From: Atherix ibis
Taxonomy: Eukaryota > Arthropoda > Insecta > Diptera > Athericidae
Assembly (NCBI GenBank): GCA_958298945.1
Contig: OY282605.1
Location: 28,498,811-28,562,810 of the forward strand
Length of the DNA stretch: 64,000 bases
Reading direction: 5' to 3'
Position numbers and translations under genes: made by a program. Shown here piece by piece: positions 11,270-22,824 of the stretch (its first letter is position 1; each line of letters starts with the position of its first letter). The notes beneath the pieces were generated by a model. The model had not been told where the DNA came from. It did not search any database and worked only from the letters and a program-made list of their open reading frames with translations.

Positions 11270-12420
11270 TTTTACGTTTATTTCAAGACTTTATTACCCA
11301 TAATTCTGATTGTCCAATTTGGGCCAAATATGCACCGTTTTGCTTTATAATTTCTAATCATTTTAAAGATAACTTAATAATGCCTCGTTCATAGAATTCC
11401 TAATCCCTATTGGCAAAAAACTCGATGAGCGGTTTTCACAATCTACTCTTGATACCAAATTTTTATTAGCAAGGAAGTTGTAGTGAGTGATAAAAAAAGA
11501 TGGTAACCGATCGTAGCCAGGTCCGCACTATAAGGTGGATGCATGAAAACTTATCAACCAAGGTTCCGAAGTTTCTGGCGTAAGAACTTATCAACCAAGG
11601 TCCGCACTATAAGGTGGATGCATGAAAACTTATCAACCAAGCTTCCGAAGTTTCTGGCGTATCACTATAGACATGTGTAACTTGGTGTTGTCCTGATTGA
11701 GCAATTTTGGACGCTTCTGGTAAATCGCTAGTTTCAACGGTCTAATTGTTGACAGTAGAGGTTCAAATTTCATGTTTGGCCATGTAAAAGCAGCTTATAG
11801 TAGATGATTTTCCAGTTCTCCCCCCCCCCCAAATGCACAGCAAAACCTTCCTGGACGTTAGTCCTAGTTTGGTTAGATTTTGAGCCGCTTCACCGCGCTT
11901 TAACAACGATCGTTTTCGCACAATATTATTGCGTGTGACTCCTTTCTCGTCCCCAGCTACCATCTATTTACGAAGTGGGTCGATTTCGTTCCGTTTCCCC
12001 AAGGCTTCGCAGATGGACATTTTATTCATCATATTGTTCTGCGTCAATTTATGGGGAACCCAAATATAGAGCTTCTTTTTGAATCCAGGTTTATGCAGAT
12101 GATATAAAACTGTTTTATGATCAATCTTTAGCTCCTGGTTCCATCTACATCTTTAGTTCCTGGGTCTATCTACAATTTTATCTATATTTTTGACGATAGT
12201 CCAACCTTTGCGAGGTGTATCTTGAACATCTAAAATGACGGAACGGAATCGAAGAAATCAATAATTGCGCGTAATTGACTGTGACAATATTGGGACCATA
12301 AATACCATTCACAATTACAGTCGCCTGGCTTATATTTTCGCCTTTATCAAATGTAAATTGTAAAATATACTCAATTTTTCTACCCTTTAACTCACAACTG
12401 AATAGACAATCAAAAAAACT
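11270..12420 (-). pseudogene. Mariner G transposase pseudogene (mellifera-like)
   Basis: On the minus strand, in order and with frame changes: EYILQFTFDKGENISQA (first helix-turn-helix), IWVPHKLTQNNMMNKMSI, MVAGDEKGV (first catalytic block, aspartate kept at 11949-11951), NIVRKRSLLKRGEAAQ, KVLLCIWG, NLNLYCQQLDR, NQDNTKLHMSIV (second aspartate kept), MHPPYSADLATIGYHLF (third aspartate lost, Gly), then FF...RDQEFYERGIMKL-type remnants and NGAYL. This is the full domain order of a mariner of the mellifera type. Many stops, frameshifts, a C run at 11819-11830 and a 79-bp internal duplication disable it. Terminal repeats were not resolved. Confidence 0.75.
11521..11661. repeat. 79-bp tandem duplication inside mariner G
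   Basis: The block GTCCGCACTATAAGGTGGAT to about TTCTGGCGTA occurs at 11521 and again at 11600 with only one or two differences, including GGTTCC against GCTTCC. It lies between the second and third catalytic blocks of the mariner and is a recent local duplication. Confidence 0.9.
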
Positions 12421-12639
12421 GTAAGACAATTTTTTTAGTACGAAATGTCACTTTTCCAACGAGAAAAAGTATTCTATAAATTATCGAGATCTCAGGTTCT
12501 ACTATGCCCATTTTAAAGTTCTTTCATGTTTTAAACTTATGAAAAATTTATTTTATTAAAAACAATGGCCCCAAAATTATGAAGTTTTAATAGAGAGACT
12601 GGTACATGTACTATAGCACCTTGGGTAAGAACCAAACAA

Positions 12640-12920
12640 ATTCGAAGGGCAAATCCGATTTTGACGTAACGCTTTGATGTATGCAGTAGTAAATTTGGTG
12701 CATGCACGAAGTCTGACGCATTAAGCAAAATCTGTCTGATGCAGCAAATATGACGTTCACAGCAAATCCGACGCATGCAGTATAAATTTTGCTCATACCG
12801 CAAGTTCGACCCGTGCAGCAACGCTGACGCAATTCCGCAATACTGACGCAAGTAAAAATATGACGTGCTCAGTAAATCGGATTCATGCAGCAAATCTGCT
12901 ATGTGAAGCACGCAGGAAGA
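12640..12920. repeat. Degenerate minisatellite, period about 18 bp
   Basis: Units resemble CTGACGCATGCAGCAAAT, with starts near 12715, 12738, 12752, 12770, 12791, 12808, 12826, 12845, 12862, 12880 and 12898. Spacing is mostly 17-19 bases. Because the period is six codons, the minus strand stays open (about 124 codons, 12537-12911) and would give a Cys- and Ile-rich repeat peptide. I take that frame as a by-product of the repeat. Confidence 0.75.
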
Positions 12921-13537
12921 TCATAAGAAGCCTAACTTTACCCTTAATTTATCTGCGGTTTAGGCGATTTTTCAGCTCAAAAAAATCATTAATTTTTTTC
13001 CAAATATCTACATTTATTTAAATATATTAAATTGAAATTTTTACATATAACAAAAAAAATTATTATTAATACATTTTTTGGTTTTTACTTAAAAAAACCA
13101 TTTTACACAACAAAAAAAATTAAAAAATAATTTTCTTTTGTAAAATAAATTTACAAAATTTTGAATGAAAAAAAAAATTCTTTTGAATCTACTAAACTAA
13201 TCGCGTTAACAATGGATAACTAAATATTTAAATAAAAAAAATTACAAGAATCCTTGATAGAAATTACTAACGCATCGGTTGGTGGGTGGATGGAAAGTTG
13301 ACGCTCGGCTGACCTCATTTAATATGCACCTCTTTGAATATCCTGATAACTAGGAGAAAATTTCTTCTATTTTTATTTTCAATATTCCAAAAAAAACAGA
13401 ATGAAAATAATTACATTTAGTTACAAATAAAAAAAAGATGAAAATGTATATTTAGAATTTTTTTATTGTGTTACGAAATGTCACTTTCCCAACGAGCACA
13501 AGCCTGAACTTGTTCGAGCAATACTCTACGAAATATA
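12921..13537. other. AT-rich stretch; small repeat shared with 12435-12475
   Basis: ACGAAATGTCAC followed by CCAACGAG occurs at about 13473 and also at about 12441, just beyond the start of mariner G. It may be a transposon end. The remainder is A/T-rich without a gene. Confidence 0.4.
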
Positions 13538-14443
13538 CGAGGTCTGTTCAAAAAGTATCCGCGGGTTACGTATATTCGATTTTCAATTTTTTGTGACGTT
13601 ATGTTGGTACTCATATCTCTCATTTATGCCGAAAAATTCGGCCATTTTGAATGTTCAGTTAATTTTTGACAGCGGCTTTGCTTGAACGTGTTTTTGCGCG
13701 TCTTCGATTTTTGCCCATTTTCCACCAAAAACAGCATCAGATTAACATTGCTAAGGACTCAGCCCGCGACGACCCAAATTTGCTCCAGAGGGTCATAACT
13801 GGTAACAAATCATGGGTTTGTGGTTATGACGTATAAACGAAAGCTCAATCATCCCAATGGAAGCTGCCGAAGGAGTCAAGACCGAACAAAGCGCGCCAAG
13901 TTCTGTCGAATGTGAAGGTTTTGCTTACAGTTTCTTCTATTACAGGGGCGTGGTGCATCATAAGTTCTTGCCATAGCGTAGAACGGTCAATAAGGAATAT
14001 TACCTGCAAGTTATGCGCAAGGTGCGTGAAGCAATCCGACAGAAACACCCGGATTTTTGGCTTTTGCGCCATGAAAAATTGGCTTTTGCGCCCTGAAACG
14101 CCCCCGCTCACGCATCGTTGCTTGTGCGCGAATTTTTGGCCAAAAACAACACACTTATAAAGCCGTGGCCACCGAATTCTCCAGATCTGATCCCCTGTGA
14201 CTTTTTCTTGTTCCCGAATGTGAAGAGCCCCATGAAAGGACGACTCTACAGTACGATTGAGGAGATAAAGACGGCATCAAAGTAAGAGCTGAACAAGTAC
14301 ACAAAAAATGATTTTGGTGGGGATTACTTTGAAATGGATATCTGCTGGGGATTACTTTGAAGGGGACAAAATAGATATTCATAAATAAATAAATAATTTA
14401 AAAAAAAAAAACAAAATTCGCGATACTTTTTGAGCAGACCTCG
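13538..14443 (+). mobile_element. Mariner A1, internally deleted
   Basis: Ends beginning CGAGGTCTGTTCAAAAAGTA are inverted, with TA on both sides. Coding remnants begin near 13700 where the 5' leader jumps straight to QKQHQINIA-like sequence, so the DNA-binding domain is gone. The first catalytic block reads ITGNKSWVCGYDV: the aspartate is Asn (13804-13806) and the next Glu is Lys. Further on, QSSQWKLPKESRPNKARQV and VKVLLTV are recognisable, then frameshifts follow. Family A copies that are nearly full length measure about 1.25 kb. The copy is dead but retains both ends. Confidence 0.9.
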
Positions 14444-14445
14444 TA

Positions 14446-14494
14446 CGTAACCCGAGGAAATTCAAAATTCGCGATACTTTTTGAACACACCTCG
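14446..14494. repeat. Second, inverted family-A end abutting A1
   Basis: Directly after A1 and its TA comes a reverse-oriented 5' end of the same family (CGTAACCCG...GAAATTCAAAATTCGCG, ending AACACACCTCG, then TA). It looks like the tip of an older A copy into which A1 inserted, or the remains of a deletion between two A copies. Confidence 0.75.
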
Positions 14495-15729
14495 TATATT
14501 ACTAGAGCCATTTAGCAAAAAAATAATGAATTTCTTTTTATCTAAACATGTTAAAAAATATGGCAAATTTTAGTCTAAGCAAATGTTTACAGAAATAATG
14601 TAATTATTTTATATTTATCAACTAACATTATTATTTTTTCCCAATTGCAAAATGAATAACTCTATGGTTCAGCGCCATTTTGATAAATGCTGTAATGACG
14701 TTGGTTCGTGTCTTTGAATATAAATCGTTTTATTCAAAAATAGTATAGCAAAAATATTTACCAGCCAAAAAAGATTTAAAATAATTTTTATTTACATAAT
14801 TTTACCATTAGAAATTTTACAAAAAAATCTATTAAATATTTATTTGGGAACTAATAAGATATTATCGATTTTTATTGAAAATAATTTCATTTTCCATAAA
14901 TATCAATTTTTGATTAATCATTAATTCTGAACAGAGTTTATTTGGTTCTCTTTTAATGAAAATTGAAAATTACAATTTTTTTTCTCCATTTTATAGCTAA
15001 TATTTGGCTAAATATACAGAAATTATGTTCACATTAAACAAATTTATTCCCACAGTGTAAATAATAAAAACGTAATTATGATTATTTTCGAAATTTATTA
15101 ATAAAGTTGTTTGGTTTTGATGGTAAAATTTTATACAATACAATTTGTCAGTATGTATACTTCCACAATATAAAAATCATAAAATTAATATTATTTATTT
15201 TAGTGATTTTAATCAGAATTTTTTTTATGAAAATATATAAATTATATTTTACCAAATTATTAATTAGTATTTGCAAAAAAAAACTTTTTTGCTTTTTAAT
15301 TAAAAAAAACTAAATTATTATCGTTGCAATAAATAACTTCGAACAATTTTTAATTTAAAAATAATTTTTGAACAAATGTCATTATCAAATGTTGTAGCAA
15401 AAGGCAAATATTTTCATTTTCCAATATTTTTGGATGTTATATATAATATTTGAAAAATTGCTTTATTTTGTATATAATTTTTATTCAAAGTTTTCGATGT
15501 TATTTACAGAACAAATGAGTAAAAATAAGCCAGTCCCTCATCAGAGGTTTAAGTTTTGATTTGAAAAATAAATTAGTAGAAATCACGAAAAAACTTATTA
15601 GCATAACTATTTTGCTTAGTTTTTTCTAAAAATTATGTTCACATTCAATAAGACAAAAAAATTTCGTATTATTTATTTTTATTTCATTGTGTTTTTAAGC
15701 TTATGATTATAAATAAAATATAATATCTA
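14495..15729. other. AT-rich stretch, nothing recognised
   Basis: Extremely AT-rich, with many homopolymer runs. A frame at 15107-15313 is composed of F, I, K and L codons, as expected by chance at this base composition. Confidence 0.5.
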
Positions 15730-16030
15730 TCAAACGGCCGTCACGACAACTTCTATGGCAGCACGAGATGCTCTTAAGCTTACTGGCATAAACCTTCATT
15801 TTTACGAGGAGCCAAAGAAATGTATCTCATTTAGAATAAGTATGATTTCATCCTTAAGGCCTGACATTATCTCGGTCTTATTGGCATAGACGTAACTTTT
15901 CACATAGCTTTAGAGGAAAAAGTCGAATGGTGTCAAATTACAAGATCTTGGCAGCCACTTGATGTCGTTCTTTCGTGAGATAATGCGTCCTCAGAATTTC
16001 GTTCAAAATATGAGAAGTACTGTCTAATGA
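15730..16030 (-). pseudogene. H-type transposase, C-terminal fragment
   Basis: On the minus strand the sequence runs from IKWLPRSCNLTPFDFF (third acidic block, aspartate replaced by Asn) into SYVKSYVYANKTEIMSGL and KDEIILILNEI, then RASRAAIEVVVTA. This matches WPPRSCDLTPLDFFLWGYVKS...ALKDEI and the CRASRGGHL tail of the family. Frames change between blocks. No terminal repeat or upstream half is visible. Confidence 0.7.
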
Positions 16031-16560
16031 CTCTGCCAGCCTAAAAAACTCACCAATCAGTGACTTTTTTTTGGGGGGGGGGGGATATAAGTGCTCCTTG
16101 GCATATTCGTTTTAAGTAAAAATATATCTTATTGTTTATTAAATTTTTGTTTTTTCTAAAAACAACCATCCTATTGGTTTTATGAGGCACTGCAAATTGT
16201 GTCTAGGATTAAGTCGCTGTATTAGTTGAATTTTTTTTAGGTATTTAAGAAAAGGTCTTTTGTTTCGTAAGTGGTTTTGTAGTAAAGGGCCAATTGCTAT
16301 GCACGCCGGTAAATGTAGACTGTCGGGCCTAGGCTACACTAGTGTTTTCACAATTCTTTGAATTTCTGCACCAAGCTTTCCTAAGCTTTTGATATAACAA
16401 CTATTTTATTATATTTTTATATTACGGTGTCAGCGTTTTAAAAGTAATGACTTTGAGTAGCTATAAACGGGCTTTAACTGAAATTGCCTTTAGCTGCTTG
16501 GATTCACTAGTTTGGATAGTATTGACTAAACCGAAAAAAATATCCTTTCAAGTGGTTTTG
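16031..16560. other. No gene recognised; T-run then G-run
   Basis: A run of T followed by about ten G lies near 16063-16082. No coding signal was found. Confidence 0.5.
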
Positions 16561-16589
16561 ATCTTAGGGAATTAAAAATAGTCGCACGA

Positions 16590-17130
16590 ACTTTGATCAG
16601 GACTAGAAACCATAGGAATCCTTTTTTCCTAAGATTCTGTTATGGGGAAATCATAGAAATAAGCTTACTTGCCAGAAATGGCCGTGTGATAGATCACATG
16701 CTGGAGTATGCAAGTGTCTCTAATGACTTCCGCCCAGGTGGCGAGATGATGTCAAGTATATACCAGCTTATCATCAAAATAGTGGCTAGTGGCTAACAAG
16801 GGGTAAAAGTAGTTATCCGACAGTGGATAAATCGGGCCAAATAATTTGACGATGCAACCTTGAAATTCTGGTTGGTGTCTCAAAAGGAAGATCGCTGTAA
16901 ATTAAGAAAAATCTGTTTTCAATGCGAACTTTTAATCAAAAACCTCCTATTCTTCAGCAGATCGGTTCGACATTGTCAAGACCCTAAGTATTGTCAAAAA
17001 TGGGCCCTCACTATTGGCGAAGGCTTTGAGGTGGCTGTGGGTTTTAAATTTATGCAACCAGTTGGGGCGCAGTCTGAGGTGCAGTTGTTGGAAAGTTTCG
17101 CACGCTTTTCAATAAAATTTTATTGATTTT
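16590..17130 (+). pseudogene. Possible R1-type endonuclease-domain remnant
   Basis: An open frame at 16593-16796 contains IIEISLLARNGRVIDH and YASVSNDF, which loosely match the VIDLTLAS...RVRGW and SLSDH motifs at the end of the endonuclease domain in R1-type retrotransposons. Another frame at 16860-17126 starts with DDATLKFWL, plausible for the linker that follows. It sits 0.8 kb upstream of, and on the same strand as, the R1-type reverse transcriptase in the tandem unit, so both may be parts of one old element. The match is weak. Confidence 0.3.
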
Positions 17131-17379
17131 TCTATTTTAATCCACAAATATGCTTAGCTCAACTGTAAGGGTGGGTAGATTGAAAGAGGAAAGTCAAAAA
17201 AGAAGTGATTACGGGGGAAGGGTATGGTCAATAGGCTTAGGTACGTCTTGGGATAGGCGCAAGGTAGAGCGCTAGTAGAGAATATCTCTAATGACCGATT
17301 TGATGCAAAGAATAATTTTTCTGAGTCTTTTAAAAGGCTTTAATATAAATCGTCGGTCTGACCTCTCAAGAGCTCTCAA

Positions 17380-17640
17380 TCGTTCCACATTTTTATAATT
17401 CATTCGATTTTGAAGTCCTCCCTAAGCTAGGTCTATCTTCCACTACTTCTCAGTGGGCATTAAAAAAACGATAGGTCTATCTTCCACTGCTTCTCAGCTC
17501 TCCAAAATTTCTTTTGAGCATTAAAAAAACGTATTCCATTGATAAGGATTTTTGTCTATAGGCTCTTTGCAACTTTTCGTAAGTCAAACTTGAGGCTTCA
17601 CCAAGTATTACCCCAAGTTTTTGGTCTCATTTTTAGTAAC
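17380..17640 (-). pseudogene. Mariner D N-terminal fragment (unit 1)
   Basis: This is alignable with 50880-51080 on the minus strand. The GRPS region (LGRPSAFIVDKNGER in the 50.6-kb copy) is recognisable here with stops. It contains an internal duplication of AGGTCTATCTTCCACT (two blocks about 42 bases apart). Only the part before and around the second helix-turn-helix survives. Confidence 0.55.
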
Positions 17641-17939
17641 GCAATATAAATCACAGCTTCTCTTATCATGCTCTAAAAAGTCACATCTAGGCTGGTCCAG
17701 GTTAAAACTTATACTCAACTTATTTTTAGGAGAAACTATTATACAAGCAATATGAAGGGCTACCGCAGAAATAATTACAGTATTGGCAAACCCGCGGTTT
17801 TGAGCCGACCAATCAGTGGCTATCATTACAGATGATAGTAGGGATTTATGTAGCCTTTTCTATCAACATTTAGAGCAACTGGCTTGTAACTGGTTACTGC
17901 CTGTTAGCAACGGTTGTACCTTTGGTGGATAGAGCTGAT

Positions 17940-19510
17940 CAGGTAGCAGGACTAGATGGAATCATAAGAGTATAAAAATGAGGGGAAAGGTATACAAGTT
18001 AGGCCCGCTCACCATTGAAATTGTACGGATATATTAGATGGAAAATTTTATTTCTTCATACATGGAAGAGGGAGAAGGGTTTTAAAGATGTTATACTAGA
18101 CTAGTGCACGCTGGAACCAGTCGCCATAGATGAAAATAGAACGAAAGAAAATTTTCTGATTGGTATTTAAGGTAGCTGAATCTCTTTGCCAAGAAGAAAA
18201 TAAAAAAGGACCGAAAGATGTAATAGACTAGCTGAGAAGTGTGTGTTGAATGAGAGCTATGATAAAAAGAAAGCAACTAAACTAAGTATTATAAGCATAA
18301 GCGAGGTGGGTATTGAAAGGTGGATTGAGCAAGTTGGGTACGACTATTTCTATATAATCAACTGGACTAGCGAAATCCAAAGTAAATACAGATATGGGCG
18401 GGTTGATTAGGCGTATTTCAATACCTAGGATCGTAGGCGACCCGTCGTATTATATGTTATGATAAGTTTAGTGCTTTCAGTTGCCTGAAGTGGAATCCCA
18501 TCATTGAGTGACTTGAGGAAACTTTTCTATAGATCGTTCGCCAGATAGTACGTAGCTACCCGTAGGGATCTGTGTCCGGTCCTACCATCTGGAATATGAT
18601 GATTACCGGTTTCTTTATGTGGTTGGAGGAGCCCGATTTTGGCGTGATCGCGAATGTGGATGATCTTCCGCTTGTTAACGCAAGGGAGGAGTACGCTTGT
18701 ATTAAAGGTAGCTGGTAGCAGTTGCATGAGGAGTCTGTGTAAATGGAGAAATCAAATGAGGGTGAACACTTTGGAGAGAAAAACTGTATGCATTTTACTG
18801 AGTGGAATTTTGGTCAACAGTGGGTCGCCCAACTGTAGACTGTAGACGGTCGGGGTCCAATACGTCCGGTAGGTGTGTTGCCTTCGTGTATTAGTGGGAA
18901 AAGGCTGAACTTAAGGCCTCACTTGAAGTATCTGAGAAGGTGAATAGCCTGCTGGATTAGCATGCTGGTCCGGGTATTACCTATTGAACTGGGTTGAAAG
19001 TCTGTTTCAAGGCTATGTTTTTCCCGTGTGCTATGTATGCGTCATGTGTGTGCGGTGACATTATGCGTTTCCAGTATGCAAGGAGAGATATTAACTGTGT
19101 ACAGCGTCTTACTTTCTTTGCATGCTTGAATGTATGTAGAACCATGTCAACCGGGAAAAATTTCGTAAGACCTGGAGGTGCAGCGTGGAAGTATCCACTA
19201 CCATTTGCGTCTGAAGAGTCCGGGTACGAGTGAAGAGGTTCAGGATCTTTGTCCACTGACTGTGAAGAGTGTGAATTGCAGGGATTAGAGTGTGAATGGC
19301 AGATGGACGCACATATTCATTCCGAATGTGTGCTTTGTTTGAAGTTGGTTTGTTCTATGGGTATTTACTGCGGTGGCACGGTCGTGTATAGGTGTAAACT
19401 GGCTGTGGAGGCTAGATGCCCTTGTAATGCAACTAAGAAAAGCGAGGGTACGATCTCTGAACTGCTGGTGGAAGATACCAGCTCTTATCTCAGGTACTGT
19501 CACTGCTAAT
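17940..19510 (+). pseudogene. R1-type non-LTR reverse transcriptase pseudogene (unit 1)
   Basis: Motifs appear in the right order and spacing: AGLDGII (about 17946), SAFSCLKWNPIIE (18467-18506), GSVSGPTIWNMMITGF (18566 on), NVDDLPLVN (18653 on, where the family has YADD), LERKTVCILLSG (about 18770), then LKVCFKAMFFPCAMYAS and QRLTFFACLNVCRTMST (19102-19152), which match the conserved region after the polymerase in R1-clade elements. GSVSGP.IWN is typical of that clade. The catalytic YADD is altered and the frame is broken by many stops. About 400 bases between the first two motifs are rearranged: a piece resembling the dispersed repeat at 5990-6300 lies at 18395-18480. Confidence 0.75.
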
Positions 19511-20693
19511 GATAGCTGAGGTTTAGTTAGGCCGCGATATAAGCAGGTGAACTAATCAGCATATAACTGGTTGCTGACTGTAAATCGTCAATAATGCCAG
19601 TGTGCTGATTAGGTGTAACTCAACTCCTATGGTCATAGGGGATTTGTGGTTTAATGTTTAAGGACATTCAAGTTGCATTAAATAGCATTACAATACTTAC
19701 GATAAGTTTATTACAATAAATAAAAGAATCTTCATTACACCATCGAATCACCTTTTATTTAGTAAAAATTCAGAATTGATATCAAGATCAGACGATGATA
19801 TGACGTTTATCGGATTTTCAGTTCTTTTAATAAATAAAAGATATAAAAATCCAATAAATATCATAATAATAATAGAATTAATGTAGGCAAAAATGTCTAA
19901 AATTACTTGACGTACTAGATTTATTCAACTGAAGATAAATTTGTTATTTACTTTGGTATATTTTTAAGAAATAATACGTTATAAAATCCTACTTGAATTC
20001 GGGTAAATGATCCGTTCCAAATTTGCAAAAATAACCTTCATAAGCAAATCAGAATGAACAAAAAATCCAAAATAAAGTAAAGGTTTTTTTTACCCGACTT
20101 TTTGCATAAACAAAAGGTAAGAAGAAATATATAAGGAATAAAATAATGTAGAGAAAAAGGAAATTTAAATAAATAACCTTCAAAAAATTCCTTTTATTTA
20201 TTCAAAGTTTATTGATAAATATTAGGTAAAATATCTTTCAAAAAAAAAAAATCTACAAAAATAGAATCGAAATGAGCAAAGACGATAAAAGTAAAAGTAA
20301 ATAAGTCATACCAACTGTTGAAAATTGAAAGTTTTTTTTTCTTTTTAAATATTGGCGATATTTCCTTTTCGTTCGGTTAAATTTTTTTGTGGGAGTAAGG
20401 AAACGGTGGCAATTCAGATTTGCAACAATAATAACCGGAAAAAGTCCCACTAAACTTATATACAAAATAACCAAAAAAAAAAAAGTTATTAACTGCAACA
20501 AAATTATACTCAACGCAAAATTTCACATCACAACAATACGTCATGGAATTGTAAGGACATTTAAATCAGAATGTGAAATTTTTCAGTTTTCAATTGTTCT
20601 CTATCCACTCGAACGATTAGATGATGCCAATTTACAAAAGAATATAACGAAAAAGATTCGAATATATTTCCCTGACCTCTCAAGAGCTCTCAA

Positions 20694-20954
20694 TCGTTCC
20701 ACATTTTTATAATTCATTCAATTTTGAAGTCCTCCATAAGCTAGGTCTATCTTCCACTACTTCTCAGTGGGCATTAAAAAAATGATAGGTCTATCTTCCA
20801 CTGCTTCTCAGCTCTCCAAAATTTCTTTTGAGCATTAAAAAAACGTATTCCATTGATAAGGATTTTTGTCTATAGGCTCTTTGCAACTTTTCGTAAGTCA
20901 AACTTGAGGCTTCACCAAGTATTACCCCAAGTTTTTGGTCTCATTTTTAGTAAC
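20694..20954 (-). pseudogene. Mariner D N-terminal fragment (unit 2)
   Basis: Same content as 17380-17640, shifted by 3314 bases, with the A20720, A20736 and T20783 variants shared with unit 3. Confidence 0.55.
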
Positions 20955-21253
20955 GCAATATAAATCACAGCTTCTCTTATCATGCTCTAAAAAGTCACAT
21001 CTAGGCTGGTCCAGGTTAAAACTTATACTCAACTTATTTTTAGGAGAAACTATTATACAAGCAATATGAAGGGCTACCGCAGAAATAATTACAGTATTGG
21101 CAAACCCGCGGTTTTGAGCCGACCAATCAGTGGCTATCATTACAGATGATAGTAGGGATTTATGTAGCCTTTTCTATCAACATTTAGAGCAACTGGCTTG
21201 TAACTGGTTACTGCCTGTTAGCAACGGTTGTACCTTTGGTGGATAGAGCTGAT

Positions 21254-22824
21254 CAGGTAGCAGGACTAGATGGAATCATAAGAGTATAAAAATGAGGGGA
21301 AAGGTATACAAGTTAGGCCCGCTCACCATTGAAATTGTACGGATATATTAGATGGAAAATTTTATTTCTTCATACATGGAAGAGGGAGAAGGGTTTTAAA
21401 GATGTTATACTAGACTAGTGCACGCTGGAACCAGTCGCCATAGATGAAAATAGAACGAAAGAAAATTTTCTGATTGGTATTTAAGGTAGCTGAATCTCTT
21501 TGCCAAGAAGAAAATAAAAAAGGACCGAAAGATGTAATAGACTAGCTGAGAAGTGTGTGTTGAATGAGAGCTATGATAAAAAGAAAGCAACTAAACTAAG
21601 TATTATAAGCATAAGCGAGGTGGGTATTGAAAGGTGGATTGAGCAAGTTGGGTACGACTATTTCTATATAATCAACTGGACTAGCGAAATCCAAAGTAAA
21701 TACAGATATGGGCGGGTTGATTAGGCGTATTTCAATACCTAGGATCGTAGGCGACCCGTCGTATTATATGTTATGATAAGTTTAGTGCTTTCAGTTGCCT
21801 GAAGTGGAATCCCATCATTGAGTGACTTGAGGAAACTTTTCTATAGATCGTTCGCCAGATAGTACGTAGCTACCCGTAGGGATCTGTGTCCGGTCCTACC
21901 ATCTGGAATATGATGATTACCGGTTTCTTTATGTGGTTGGAGGAGCCCGATTTTGGCGTGATCGCGAATGTGGATGATCTTCCGCTTGTTAACGCAAGGG
22001 AGGAGTACGCTTGTATTAAAGGTAGCTGGTAGCAGTTGCATGAGGAGTCTGTGTAAATGGAGAAATCAAATGAGGGTGAACACTTTGGAGAGAAAAACTG
22101 TATGCATTTTACTGAGTGGAAGTTTGGTCAACAGTGGGTCGCCCAACTGTAGACTGTAGACGGTCGGGGTCCAATACGTCCGGTAGGTGTGTTGCCTTCG
22201 TGTATTAGTGGGAAAAGGCTGAACTTAAGGCCTCACTTGAAGTATCTGAGAAGGTGAATAGCCTGCTGGATTAGCATGCTGGTCCGGGTATTACCTATTG
22301 AACTGGGTTGAAAGTCTGTTTCAAGGCTATGTTTTTCCCGTGTGCTATGTATGCGTCATGTGTGTGCGGTGACATTATGCGTTTCCAGTATGCAAGGAGA
22401 GATATTAACTGTGTACAGCGTCTTACTTTCTTTGCATGCTTGAATGTATGTAGAACCATGTCAACCGGGAAAAATTTCGTAAGACCTGGAGGTGCAGCGT
22501 GGAAGTATCCACTACCATTTGCGTCTGAAGAGTCCGGGTACGAGTGAAGAGGTTCAGGATCTTTGTCCACTGACTGTGAAGAGTGTGAATTGCAGGGATT
22601 AGAGTGTGAATGGCAGATGGACGCACATATTCATTCCGAATGTGTGCTTTGTTTGAAGTTGGTTTGTTCTATGGGTATTTACTGCGGTGGCACGGTCGTG
22701 TATAGGTGTAAACTGGCTGTGGAGGCTAGATGCCCTTGTAATGCAACTAAGAAAAGCGAGGGTACGATCTCTGAACTGCTGGTGGAAGATACCAGCTCTT
22801 ATCTCAGGTACTGTCACTGCTAAT
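21254..22824 (+). pseudogene. R1-type reverse transcriptase pseudogene (unit 2)
   Basis: Identical to the unit 1 copy apart from G22122, which changes LLSGILVN to LLSGSLVN in an already broken frame. All disabling stops are shared, so decay came before the triplication. Confidence 0.75.

Larger units (their letters stand above)
17358..20671. repeat. Tandem unit 1 of 3 (3314 bp)
   Basis: The unit starts CTGACCTCTCAAGAGC and ends ATATATTTC. It differs from units 2 and 3 at three positions I can see, all in its first 112 bases: G17406 (A in the others), C17422 (A) and C17469 (T). The left junction is with unique sequence ending TCGTCGGT. In order the unit contains a minus-strand mariner D fragment, a plus-strand R1-type reverse transcriptase remnant and about 1.1 kb of AT-rich sequence. 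Confidence 0.97.

Noticed and set aside
11819..11830. C run, and the G run near 16073
   Set aside because: Homopolymers without structure around them; the first lies inside dead mariner G and may include a sequencing length error.
12537..12911. 124-codon Cys-rich peptide on the minus strand
   Set aside because: It follows the 18-bp repeat period exactly. No start context or family supports a gene.
18981..19509. Several 60-90 codon frames on both strands in each tandem unit
   Set aside because: They are shadows or broken pieces of the R1-type polymerase and appear three times only because the unit is repeated.
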